From Bursaphelenchus xylophilus (taxonomy: Eukaryota > Nematoda > Chromadorea > Rhabditida > Aphelenchoididae), in NCBI GenBank assembly GCA_904066235.2, contig CAJFCV020000001.1:1426001-1490000 (forward strand): a DNA stretch of 64,000 nt, given 5' to 3'. Of this stretch, positions 1-9,500 are shown piece after piece. The notes under the pieces were generated by a model, which worked only from the letters and a program-made list of their open reading frames with translations, was not told the origin of the DNA and made no database searches. The first letter of the stretch is position 1. Each line of letters starts with the position of its first letter. The position numbers were made by a program, and so were the translations under genes.

Positions 1-878
1 AGGAGAAGACGTCTAGTACCGCGACATCCAGCGAAAAGAAGGCAACGTCAAGCAGCTCCAAAGAAAAAGCAGCTTCAGCGAGCGTCAGTAAAGAGAAAAG
101 TCCCGCGGTAGTTAAAGAAAAAACAAGTACTACTAAAGAGAAGACCAGCAGCTCGACAGAGAAGAAGGTAGCTAGCAGCAAGGATAAGGCGGCTTCTTCC
201 ACTGAAAAGAAAGCTGAAACCAAAGATAAGAGCGATGAAAAGAAGCCCTCAACAAAAGAAAAGACCGCTGAGAAGAAAGCTGAAGCATCGTCGACGGAAA
301 AGAAGAGCTCATCGACGAAAATATCGCCGGATGAACCGAAGAAACGGTCCGCCAGCAAAACTAGAGATAAGTCTGCGACCCGGAAGGTGGTGAAGAAGGA
401 AGACAAGACAGAGGAGAAGACGGAGGAAAAGAAAAAAGATACTGATGACAAGAAGAAGAAAGATGATGACGATAAGAAGAAGAGAGAAAAGGAAGAGGAA
501 GCTAAGAAAAAGAAGGAGGAAGAAGCCAAGAAAAAGAAGGAAGAAGAGGCCAAGAAAAAGAAAGAAGAAGAGGCTAAAAAGAAGAAGGAAGAAGAAGCGA
601 AGAAAAAGAAGGAAGAAGAAGCTAAGAAGAAGAAGGAAGAGGAAGCCAAGAAAAAGAAGGAAGAAGAAGAAAAGAAGAAAAAAGAGGAAGAAGCCAAGAA
701 AAAGAAAGAAGAAGAAGCCAAAAAAGACGAAGAGCTAGACGATGAAGAGGAATACGAGGATGAAGAATGGGAAGATGAGGACGAAGACGACGAAGTTGCC
801 GCAGCAATGCGAGCAATTGCTGAGAAACGAGCTAAAGAGCGGGAAGCCATGGCCAAGCTCCTGGAACGGAGGTTTTAG
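1..878 (+). CDS. 3' part of a Ser/Lys-rich protein with an E/K single-helix repeat and acidic tail (partial at window start)
   Basis: The frame is open from base 3 to the stop at 876-878, so this is the last exon or part of it; the start lies outside the window. Three parts are visible: a low-complexity Ser/Thr/Lys/Glu region (to about base 490), nine to ten copies of the octapeptide EEEAKKKK (about 492-725), then an acidic stretch followed by a basic end finishing LLERRF. Alternating Glu and Lys runs of this type form stable isolated alpha-helices, so the middle is probably a rod-like spacer. No catalytic or binding domain is visible and I do not recognise the family. A poly(A) signal AATAAA lies at 1200-1205. 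The overlapping frame at 445-738 is a by-product of the repeat. Confidence 0.75.
   Translation, partial: EKTSSTATSSEKKATSSSSKEKAASASVSKEKSPAVVKEKTSTTKEKTSSSTEKKVASSKDKAASSTEKKAETKDKSDEKKPSTKEKTAEKKAEASSTEKKSSSTKISPDEPKKRSASKTRDKSATRKVVKKEDKTEEKTEEKKKDTDDKKKKDDDDKKKREKEEEAKKKKEEEAKKKKEEEAKKKKEEEAKKKKEEEAKKKKEEEAKKKKEEEAKKKKEEEEKKKKEEEAKKKKEEEAKKDEELDDEEEYEDEEWEDEDEDDEVAAAMRAIAEKRAKEREAMAKLLERRF
492..725 (+). repeat. 24-bp coding minisatellite (EEEAKKKK x ~9.7)
   Basis: A tandem 24-bp unit within the exon. Nine full units plus six residues are present; the eighth unit has Glu in place of Ala. Variation is mostly synonymous GAA/GAG and AAA/AAG, so the unit is kept at protein level. Copy number is likely to vary between strains. 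Confidence 0.85.
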
Positions 879-1757
879 AAAGCACATTGCTGAACTGCAT
901 GGTTTTACATAGTTTATTAGCCTATATCAATTTTAGAGCGGTTTAGGTTGTAATCAGTAGAAGGAAAATGTTTTGTCGGACTAGCTCGCTGTTCTTTTGT
1001 ATATTGATCTTATTCTAGTCAAAGTTTTTGTAATTCTGTAGTTTTTCAAACAAAAAATCAAAAAATAATATCTCCAAACGGGTTGGTATGATACGATAGT
1101 TGTATAATAATGCTTTTTCTCTTGTTCACTTTTCCTTTTTTTGTCATCATTTTGGTTGTATTTACAATTTTTTCCCACTGCCATATTTGTTGTAAACTCA
1201 ATAAATGTTATACATATGAGATTCGAGTGTTTTGATTTTGGCTATGGAGTAAGTCATGTGTTAGTCATGATTTCAAAAATAATCCACTTGAGTGCGCTTC
1301 CTCGAAATTCTTCGCACTCCAAGAGCCACCTTGATTGTTTGCGTTTTGCTTCAAGCACTTTTCTTGGCCAATTTCGTGAACTGAATCAACAATAAGTTTA
1401 CACGTTTCGGAAGCTTAAACGTATCTTGACGGGGTTTGTATATAGCATTGTTTTTAACTGGATATTTGTACTGCTAGTCCATTCGGAAAGCCGCTGAAGG
1501 AATTTCTGCAATCTGTGCGAAACCTAAAGTTTACTTTTAACTGTGCAATTTTCAGTTTTTCGCACTGCGCAATAGGCTTTTTTTGGGATGTAGCTCGCAC
1601 TCCGACTTTTCTTGCATAGTGCAAGTCACAGAAATCACTCCAGCGACTTCATAAAATAACACTCATTATATGGTAGCTCTATTTTTGAAGATGGAATAAC
1701 TCGCTCGTGGAGGTGGAATTCGACGGAAAGAAATCAAAAGTGGAAAGGAAAAGGAGT
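879..1757. other. 3' UTR and intergenic region up to the first 5S gene
   Basis: Holds the 3' UTR of the Lys-rich gene (poly(A) signal 1200-1205) and one degenerate inverted-repeat element (about 1469-1655). The last 25 bases before the 5S gene carry an element (ATCAAAAGTGGAAAGG) that recurs in front of most other 5S copies. No coding region seen. Confidence 0.6.
1469..1655. mobile_element. Degenerate CTAGTC-type inverted-repeat element (copy 1)
   Basis: Starts CTAGTCC..TCGGAAAG and ends near CAGCGACTTC. The interior matches the copies at 15797-15975 and 52238-52436, including the CACTGTGCAA-like words and a GCTTTTTTTGGG segment. Non-autonomous and diverged. Confidence 0.55.
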
Positions 1758-1876
1758 GTGTACGCCCATAGCCCGTTGAAAGCACGCCATCCCGTCCGAT
1801 CTGGCAAGTTAAGCAACGGTGCGCTTGATTAGTACTTGGATCGGAGACGTCCTTGGAATCTCAAGTGGCGTACGCA
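1758..1876 (+). rRNA. 5S ribosomal RNA (copy A)
   Basis: A 119-nt 5S gene starting GTGTACGCC and ending GGCGTACGC, which pair to form helix I. It contains the conserved CACGCCATCCCGTCCGAT segment and the pol III internal control region around AGTTAAGCAACG. A T run follows as terminator. The upstream GTGGAAAGG block is shared with other copies. An SL RNA gene lies downstream in the opposite orientation. Confidence 0.97.
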
Positions 1877-1963
1877 TTTTTGACTTTTTTGATTTAAATA
1901 AAGAAATCAGAACCGTATTTTAGATGGTATATCATGAATTAAAATACATTTGAATCGATATTT

Positions 1964-2061
1964 GTTCGACTTTTTAGTCAAACTTTCCAAAATTTTCTTG
2001 TTCAGCCACACTTTTCAGGAGCTGGAATCTCAAGCTAACCTTTAACTTGGGAAATTAATCC
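1964..2061 (-). ncRNA. Spliced-leader RNA gene (paired with 5S copy A)
   Basis: A 98-nt SL RNA read on the minus strand. The 22-nt exon (2061 down to 2040) begins GGATTAATTTCCCAAG and ends AAAG directly before a GT donor. By hand alignment it matches 18 of 22 positions of canonical nematode SL1. Then come an Sm site AAAATTTTGG and a 3' terminal hairpin (stem GTTTGACT/AGTCGAAC, with small variations). The 3' end faces the 5S gene across 87 nt. Identification rests on exon, donor, Sm site, hairpin and 5S linkage together. Confidence 0.9.
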
Positions 2062-2188
2062 GAAGATAGACTGAAAGAGCCAGCTTACCTCTGATCCACC
2101 CTTTCCTTTTTGGCTGGGGAATTTACGCTAATTCTGTGTGGTCTCTCCAAAAAACATTCTCTTCAATTTTTCTGTTTTAGTGACGTCA
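2062..2188 (-). promoter_or_regulatory. SL RNA upstream region with CRE-like TGACGTCA
   Basis: A block of about 115 bp directly 5' of the SL exon, conserved at all five SL genes, including CAGAGGTAAGCTGGCTCTTTC and GCGTAAATTCCCCAGCC on the minus strand. It is the expected place for a pol II snRNA-type proximal element. The palindrome TGACGTCA sits at 2181-2188. Confidence 0.6.
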
Positions 2189-2674
2189 TAATTGACTGAA
2201 ATTTTTTATGAACTCTCAAAAAAGTGGCCCCGGGCGTGGACTGGCTGGTCTGGAACTTGTCTCATTTTCATACTATACTATTATATACGTAATAATCCAG
2301 AGTGAAAAGCTCTACATAAATTCCAAAGTGAATTTTCTCAAGTGTCCGCCTACTCCGAAAAAAAGATAAAAATTTGTTCGCGCATTTCGAGAAAAAAGCG
2401 CGGCCCGGCTTTATTTTCCTCGAGTTCGCTCTCGCTGATCTTGACCTTTACTGATCCTCTTCCAGCTCTTTCCCCCGTGATCCATTTCAACCCTTCTTTC
2501 TTCCGCACGTTCCAATGCTCAAAAATTAGAGTTTTTGTGGGGGTTTTGGGAGCGGAATCTCAAATTCATTGGAAGGTTGATCCGAGCGTTGCGCAAGTCC
2601 GATTTTTGAGATTTTCTTGAGCCGAGCCCGGAGTTATGTTATATAAGATGGGATTTTAGAAAGTAAAGGCGATG

Positions 2675-2833
2675 ATATCGGTCTGTCGGGAAAATAATGA
2701 GCATTCTGTGGCATCGAAAATCACATTGCCGGTGAGAAAATGAATTGTGTCGCGGGAAAACCAAATTGCTTTTCACTTCAGCGACGGGATTGGCGAGCGG
2801 CAGAGTGCTCATTATTTTCCCGACAGACTGATA
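2675..2833. mobile_element. CTGTCGGG-type MITE (copy 1)
   Basis: A 159-bp element. Left end TATCGGTCTGTCGGGAAAAT and right end ATTTTCCCGACAGACTGATA are inverted repeats of about 28 bp. The interior carries ATGAATTGTGTCGCG and TTCACTTCAGCGAC, found in other copies in either orientation. No coding capacity. Confidence 0.85.
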
Positions 2834-2950
2834 AAGGTTATATGTGTAATATGAGATTTTTGAGATTTCGTAGATGCACAAGCAGGTTATGCCCAATATT
2901 TCTAAATGCTTTGGGCTTTGATTTTTACGAAATTTGGCGCAAACTGACAA

Positions 2951-3377
2951 GGGAAGTCTCCCCAAATGCGACGCTCAGATTTTCTTTAAATTTTGCTCAC
3001 ACGTCGGTCATGAACCAAGTATCCATTTCTGAAAGCTTTAGCTCGCGCTTTGCAAGAACCACCGAGATATTGAACGATCTTTAACGCGGAGAACGGTCAG
3101 AGAGAAAAAACCCTTTTTGATGATAACTTTGCTAGTTTCGTGCGGAAAAAAATGATTTTTTGCAGAAGCATTACCCTATATGGTAGAAACAGAAATGAAG
3201 CTTTTCGTGCCGAAATTCGGCAAAAAGTGTCAAATTTTCGCCAAATTTCAATCTAAAAATCTCGGTTGTTTCTGCAAAGTGCGAGCTAGGATTCTCGCAT
3301 ATAATTTAGAAGAAATTATTCTAAATTTGTGCCAAGTTTCATCAAAATCTGAGGTCGCACTTAGAGTGCTTCCCCTG
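2951..3377. mobile_element. GCGACGCTC-type inverted-repeat element (copy 1)
   Basis: Starts GGGAAG..AAATGCGACGCTCAGATTTT and ends with the inverse, AAAATCTGAG..GTCGCACTTAGAG. The interior has landmarks seen in all copies: CTCGCGCTTTGCA, GCGGAAAAAAATGATTTTT and TTTGTGCCAAGTTTCATC. No long open frame; a non-autonomous element. Confidence 0.75.
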
Positions 3378-3445
3378 TGAGACTATATTTTTGGCCTGTA
3401 TTGTTGAATTTTTCATAATTTCAGCCGGCCCCAGACTAGCACAAA

Positions 3446-5517
3446 ATGCCACAACCCTACAAGTCGGTGCCCATCACAATACACCAAAGCGCGACCCCGA
3501 GCATGATTGTGAACGCCAAGAAATTGTTGAGCGATCAGCCGCAACTCATCGACTGTCCCAGATGCAAGGTAAGAGTTTCGGGTTTTTAAAATCCCACGTA
3601 AAGTAATAGAAATAATAAGGTTGATCACGTCCGAAGATATTTATTTTATCTTTTTATATTTTTATATTATATTTTATCACCTTTTTTGAGGCATATTATT
3701 TGTACTACTGCAATAATATCCAGATAAAACTAAAAAAAATCTTTTTTCTAGCATGTTGTTGTCTTTTCTTTGCTAGATAGCAAAGGTTAGGAACAAGTAA
3801 AGTTAGAAAAAATGGTCGTATTGTAAGTTACAGTGGGGGACCTGATCCAGTGGCAAAAAACGTTCCATTTTTGCAAGTATCAAGAATGTGGCAAAATGCT
3901 TCCCTCTCCAAGTGAAAAAACTTCGTTTTGAAGGCCCTTTCCGTCACAAAAAGAGCGGGCGCGCATTTGAAATCGGTGATCTTTCTCTTCGAGAGGGAAG
4001 CATTTTGCCACATTTTTGATACTTCCCGGATGCAAAATGGTGCATTTTTTTGCCACTGGATCAGGTCCCCTATAAAAGCATTTTTTTAAACACGACAGTT
4101 CAGGTTTTAGTGTGATTAAAACTATAAAAAAATAAATAAAAAAAAAATAAAAAAAAAATAAAAAAATATCTACTTTTCGTTCAGAATCACGGAGACACCG
4201 TTTTGGTCTACAAGAATGGACTTTGCACTTGGCTCACTTTTATTGGAATTCTATTGGCTTCCGTCTTGGTCATCCCTCTCTTCTTCTTATGGGTTCCATT
4301 TGTCATCGACGCCTTCAGGGATGTGGAGCAGTAAGTGAATTAGAGGGTCTCTTCGTAACTTCTGGACTGTTATCAGTCTGTCGGGAAAATAATCAGCACA
4401 ATAGCGCTGCGCCGATCGCGTCGCTGAAGTGAGAAGCGTTTTCGTTTTGCCGAGATACAATCCATTTTCTCGGCGGCAATTGCGATATGCGAGAGAGTGC
4501 TCATTAATTTCCCGACAGACTGATACTTGCACTTTTAACCAGAGATTGCCACGGCCAAATTTGCGGCACCGGTTCTTCGCTCCCAGAGCCGGAGCCGAGG
4601 CCAAATTTGCGCCTCAGGCTCGTTTTTTGACTGTGTATGTAAATGTGCGCTATTGAGCTTTTGTGGCTTTATTAGAAAACATGAAACGATCTTGAAAATA
4701 ATCAAAAACATTACGAAAAATTACACGAACTGAACACCTCCTTTCCAGTATTTTTCAAGTGATTGGTTGAACAGGGTCACGAAATTTTTACTTTTTTTGA
4801 ACGCTGAGAAGCCTGGCTCCGACTTTGGGCTCGGGAGCCGGAGCCAAGAGCCGTCACACGTCAAGATTTTGCGCTCAAAGGGTTATCTGTCAACACGAAA
4901 GTTGGCATTCTGTTTCCGCTTATGGAAGTGTCCAAAAAATCCGTCTCAATGACGGTTTTTTTGGACGAGGTCAGAGGAAAGGCGAAATATTGCGCAAAAT
5001 GAAGAGATTTTCTATCTCGAAACTGGCTCATTTGATTTTTTCGTTTTAGGCTCAAAAAATCCGCCTTGTTCCAGACTATGTTTCCACGCAACTTCAAATA
5101 GGGGCGAGGGAAAATCTTAGAGAAATCCTCGAAATCGCAGCATTTTTTAGGCGTTGTTAGTTTAGGCTTCACACAGATAGAAGACGACCGATTGTTTATA
5201 TGAAATATATATGTTCAGGTTAAGAAGGAGCCCAGCTTCAAATTTATGTATGCAATAACCCCATTCTACCCCATCTTCATCGTGTAGTCAGGTTATCTTT
5301 GGAGCAAAAAATTATTCTTTCGCCGAAACAGAATGCCAAGAATTTTTCATTGCTTGAGCGCTTTCGTTTTATTTTTTCTTGACGTGCGTCATCTCTGCTA
5401 TTTCGAATTTTTCAGCAATTCATTTCCCCCTTTCCACTGATGTTTTACATTTTCAGTCACTGTTCCAACTGCAACGCTTGGGTGGGAACATATCGACGAA
5501 TTGGCCGCAGCACGTGA
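3446..5517 (+). CDS. LITAF-domain membrane-associated protein (LITAF/CDIP1 family)
   Basis: Three exons: 3446-3568, 4185-4330 and 5457-5517 (stop TGA), giving 109 residues with all phases consistent. The LITAF zinc-binding fold is complete: Cys37-x2-Cys40 (CPRC) on one side, a hydrophobic segment of about residues 57-82 that enters the membrane, then His-His-Cys92-x2-Cys95 (HHCSNC) before WVGTYRR. Family members are monotopic proteins on the cytosolic face of late endosomes and lysosomes. The N-terminus is short and polar. A TTTCAG at 3419-3424, 21 nt before the ATG, could be a trans-splice acceptor. Each intron holds one inverted-repeat element. A poly(A) signal lies near 5640. The specific paralogue cannot be named. 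Confidence 0.9.
3830..4073. mobile_element. GGGACCTGATCCAGTGGC-type MITE in LITAF intron 1
   Basis: About 240 bp. Ends GGGGACCTGATCCAGTGGCA and TGCCACTGGATCAGGTCCCC are near-perfect inverted repeats. A second inner inverted repeat (AATGTGGCAAAATGCTTCCC and its inverse) makes most of the element foldable. A partial copy lies at 59696-59815. Confidence 0.85.
4371..4525. mobile_element. CTGTCGGG-type MITE in LITAF intron 2 (copy 2)
   Basis: 155 bp. Left end TATCAGTCTGTCGGGAAAAT, right end ATTTCCCGACAGACTGATA. The interior is the common type with CGCTGAAGTGAGAAG and TTCTCGGCGGC. Confidence 0.85.
4539..4857. mobile_element. CCAGAGATTGCCACG-type element, right end truncated
   Basis: Directly follows the previous MITE. 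Starts CCAGAGATTGCCACGG, then repeated GCTCCCAGAGCCGGAGCC words, and shares ATCACGAAATTTTTACTTTT-like and TGGCTCCGACTTTGGGCTC segments with the intact copy at 58584-58994. Compared with that copy the last ~16 bp of the right end are lost. Confidence 0.7.
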
Positions 5518-6517
5518 TCGACGTGATCAGTAGCTCCTCACTTATTTTCTCGACTCTCTATTGAGAATGACTTATTGTAATTTTTCGCAATTTCACTTTT
5601 CTTTATTACATGTCTTTGGGTCTCATTCCGAAATTCCGAAATAAAAGATAAAAAGAGATCGTTGGGTGCGCATTCGTATACATTTTACAAAATTTTCTTT
5701 CATCTGAATGAAGTGCTTTTCGCTGATTTTATTAGCATTTTCATAAAGTGCATGGACATTTGTCGCACTCCGAACCGTGCACAAAACCCTTCTTATTATT
5801 TTCCCGACAGCCTGATATCTTCTCTAGTGCAATATCAGTTGAGGTAAGTCCAGATAAGAAAAGTTTCACACAAAAATAATCTGTCGGGAAAATAATGACC
5901 ACATTCTCGCTACAGTAAAAATAAGTAAGATTCTTTTTCATGCCAAGGTTCGCAAAAAAAGTTGACATTTTCCCTGAAATTTCGCTCTAAAATTCTAACG
6001 ATAAGTCGTTTCTGCAAAGCCCGGGCTAGGAGTCACGTATATCTCTTAGAAAATTTTATTCTAAATTTGTGCCAAGTTTCGTCAAAATCCGTACGTCGAA
6101 CTTTATGCACAAAAAACTTTGGTCTGTCGGGAAAATAATGACCACTTCTCGCTGCGCTGATCGTGTCGCAGACGTGAAAAAATAGATTTTGTCGTGACAC
6201 AATTCATTTTATCAGCGGCGATGCGATTTTCGATGCGACCGAGTGCTCATTATTTTCCCGCCAGACTAATAATCAAGAGAGAAATATCTTGTCAGACTTT
6301 TAGTATTTTCATAAAGTGCATGGACATTTTTTTGCTTTCGCACAGTGCATTTTCAACCTTTTCTTATGATCATTATTTTCCCGACAGACTGATAGTATTA
6401 TATTTTACAATTTTTTTACATCTGAAAAAAAAATTTTTTCTGTTTCCATGCCGCGAAATTCGAGTCCAATCCATTTATGGCCCGGAACTTTTTCCCCGTC
6501 TCAAATTTTACCGCTGA
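5518..6517. other. Intergenic region with broken MITE ends
   Basis: LITAF 3' UTR (poly(A) signal near 5640), isolated CTGTCGGG-type ends at about 5790-5819, 5876-5905 and 6366-6393, a half copy of the GCGACGCTC-type element (about 5940-6100) and a full MITE (6120-6271). No coding exon supported before 6518. Confidence 0.5.
6120..6271. mobile_element. CTGTCGGG-type MITE (copy 3)
   Basis: Left end GGTCTGTCGGGAAAATAATG, right end CATTATTTTCCCGCCAGACT; inverted repeats with a standard interior (GATCGTGTCGCAGACGTGAA). Confidence 0.8.
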
Positions 6518-9500
6518 TTGCGCAAACATTTTCTCTTTTTTGATCTGCCAAAACGGTTGCGCAACAAAACGCTTTCTGAATCTGACACTGTGGGGGCAAT
6601 TAACGCGTTATACGGCCCGCCGCTTTATCCCGAAAATTTCGAGGGCGGCGAGTTGGCAAAGGACGGGCCGGGAGATCAGCCAAGGTAAACCGTTTAATGG
6701 AGGCTCATCGCCAGCAAAGCGGATAACGGGAATTGAGATTTAATCGGGAAATTGGCAAAATAAATAAAGAATTGGCGAGTGCAGAGGCCTGGGGATACTG
6801 TAATTTTTCAAAGATTTTTCGAACAAATATTATTTCAAATGTTCATGATATACCATCTAAAATACGGTTCTGATTTCTCTATTCAAATCAAAAAAGTCAA
6901 AAACGCGTACGCCACTTGAGATTCCAAGGACGTCTCCGATCCAAGTACTAATCAAGCGCACCGTTGCTTAACTTGCCAGATCGGACGGGATGGCGTGCTT
7001 TCAACGGGCTATGGGCGTACACGCTCCTTTCCCTTTCCACTTTTGATTCCTTTCCCTGCAATTCCACCCAGTCCACGGTCGGGGCTACTTTTTCGAGATT
7101 TTCTTGAAAATTTCTCAACCCTCGTGTTCGGCCCGCGGAACTTGATAAGATCAGCGAGTATAAGGTTTTACGACAGGAATATTTGGGAGCTGCTTGTAAA
7201 CATTATTTACTTCTCCTTTAGATGGTCAAATAGTTCTAACAAGTTTTTTCATTAAGGACAAGCAGAATAATATACAAACCATTTAGATGTTATTTTCAAA
7301 AATCGAAAAATGTTCGCAAAAAGTTTAAAAAACCCAAGAACCCCGGACCAATCAACATCAGCACCCATGACCCTCGCCGCACCGTAGTAATTAGCCCCCT
7401 CGTTACAATAACATCTATTGTCTCATGAGGAGATTAGCTCGTAAACCCGTCAATTATGACAGCTCGGACATGCTTAAACTCTGTCCCAAAGTTTGCGCAA
7501 GTTTTGCATAATTTTTTGCGCAAATGAACAGGTGTCAAAAAGTCGTTGGAGAACTTTTGGAGCAGGCGCTTTCGCCGCTTACAGCGATCAGCTGGGAAGT
7601 TTTTTTGGGAGTTCGCACAGCGATTGTGCAACGGATGGAGTTGGGAACGGCCACCTGCGGAGATGCTGGCGGAACTGAAGCCACAGTAGAAAGAAGTCCG
7701 TCCAAGAGCTTTGAAGGGAAGTATCCAAGTGCGACACTCAAATTTTGAGAGAAAAAACGACAGATTTTAACAATTTTTCATTATAAAAACCACAAAATTT
7801 TTGCAAAACGCAAGCTAAAGATCTCAAATGCCTCTTACAGGTCGGCTGCGCCAGCAAAACGCCGGCTAAGGTTCTCAGAAACTGATGTGGACCACGTACA
7901 ACGTGTATGCAAAGTTTAAGGAAAACAAGAACATCTGTAGGTACTTCCCTTATCAGTAAAACGAAAAATTACCGTGAAACGGCGGTTTTTCGATCGTCTC
8001 CCTCTTCTTCAAGGTCATCTTCCATTTTTACGTATTATCTTTCGAATGGAAAGGGAAGAGGGTGTGTACGCCCATAGCCCGTTGAAAGCACGCCATCCCG
8101 TCCGATCTGGCAAGTTAAGCAACGGTGCGCTTGATTAGTACTTGGATCGGAGACGTCCTTGGAATCTCAAGTGGCGTACGCATTTTTGACTTTTTTGGTT
8201 TGATTAGACAATTCAGAATCGTATTGTAGCTGAATTTTTAATAACAAAATGACTCGAAAACAAGGTTTTTGATAAATTTTTGACACAAGAATTTCTCTTT
8301 TTTTGTAATTTTTTTATAGTGTGAACCGTTACAATCTTGTATTTTACAACTCCTTTTCTGGCAAAAAATTATTGCACTTTCCTTTCGAAGAAGTTTTCCA
8401 CAAAAGAACTATATATTTGTGCCAAGTTAGATTGAAATCTGAGCGTCGCACTTGGAGTACTCCCCCTGCAAAGCACATTTGGGATTCTTGCATTTTTCCA
8501 AAAGTCATGGTGATTTTTACTTTGAAATTTTGTCAAAATCTTCTTTTTTTTAAAATACGTATTTTACAATATTGACTTCTCTGTCTCACCCTTTATTAGC
8601 CCCCCCAAATTCCAAGGTCAACATGTCCTCTCAATAAACGATGTCCTCAGCGCGGCCACATCAAAGCGCCGCTTTCTTGACTCAATGTCAGATTATTGTT
8701 CCACAGGTGTCAACGGGACGGGTCTTCCGCTGATTTTATGGCTAATCCGGAAGAGGAATTAGTCAAAAAAAAAAGAAGGCTCGATGGAGTCCAGCTGACA
8801 AGAGAAGTAGCCCAAGTGCGACGCTCAGATTTTATTTATACTTTACACACAGTTTTGGTATAGGCCACATATCAATTAATAAAAATTTTCGTTTGTGATT
8901 TACAGCTGTAGCCGAAATATTCAGTTATAATTTGAAGTCGAGAGAGTACACGAAATGAGGAGAGCGGCAGAGAAAAAACTTTTTGGTCGTGTTTTTGCTA
9001 GTTTCGTGCGGAAAAAAATGATTTTTCTTTGCGGAAACATGGCTCTCTTTGGCAGAAATAGGTAAGGGAGTAAGCGAAATGAGGAGAGCGGTCAGAGAAA
9101 AAAGAGACTTTTTTGGCCGTATCTTTGCCAATTTTGCGCGGAAAAAATTGATTTTTTGTGGAAACATCACTCTCTACAATAGAAATAGCCATGAAACTTT
9201 TCAGCCCAAAATTTGCAAAAAAATATCACATTTTTGCCAACTTTCGATCAAAAAATCTCGGTCATTTCTTCAAAATGTGAGGTAGAAATCTCGCATATAC
9301 CTTGGAAAAAATTGCTCCAAATTTGTGCCAAGTTTTATCAAAATCCAAGGGTCGCTTTTGGAGCATTTAGATAAAAAAAATGAAAAATTAAATTTTCAGA
9401 AAAAAATTTTTTTTAACTTTTACAATTTTTATAAAAAATTTTGTTCTACTAGTCGCGACATAAAGTCCTGACACATTTTGCACCGTGCATTCTTCTTTCA

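Larger units (their letters stand above)
2189..3445. other. Intergenic region with two inverted-repeat elements
   Basis: Upstream flank of SL gene A, a CTGTCGGG-type element (2675-2833) and a GCGACGCTC-type element (2951-3377). No coding exon supported; the open frame at 2342-2620 has no codon-level or motif support. Confidence 0.5.

Noticed and set aside
4223..4656. Alternative open frames across LITAF exon 2 and the neighbouring MITE
   Set aside because: They read the exon in the wrong frame or run through the inverted-repeat element.
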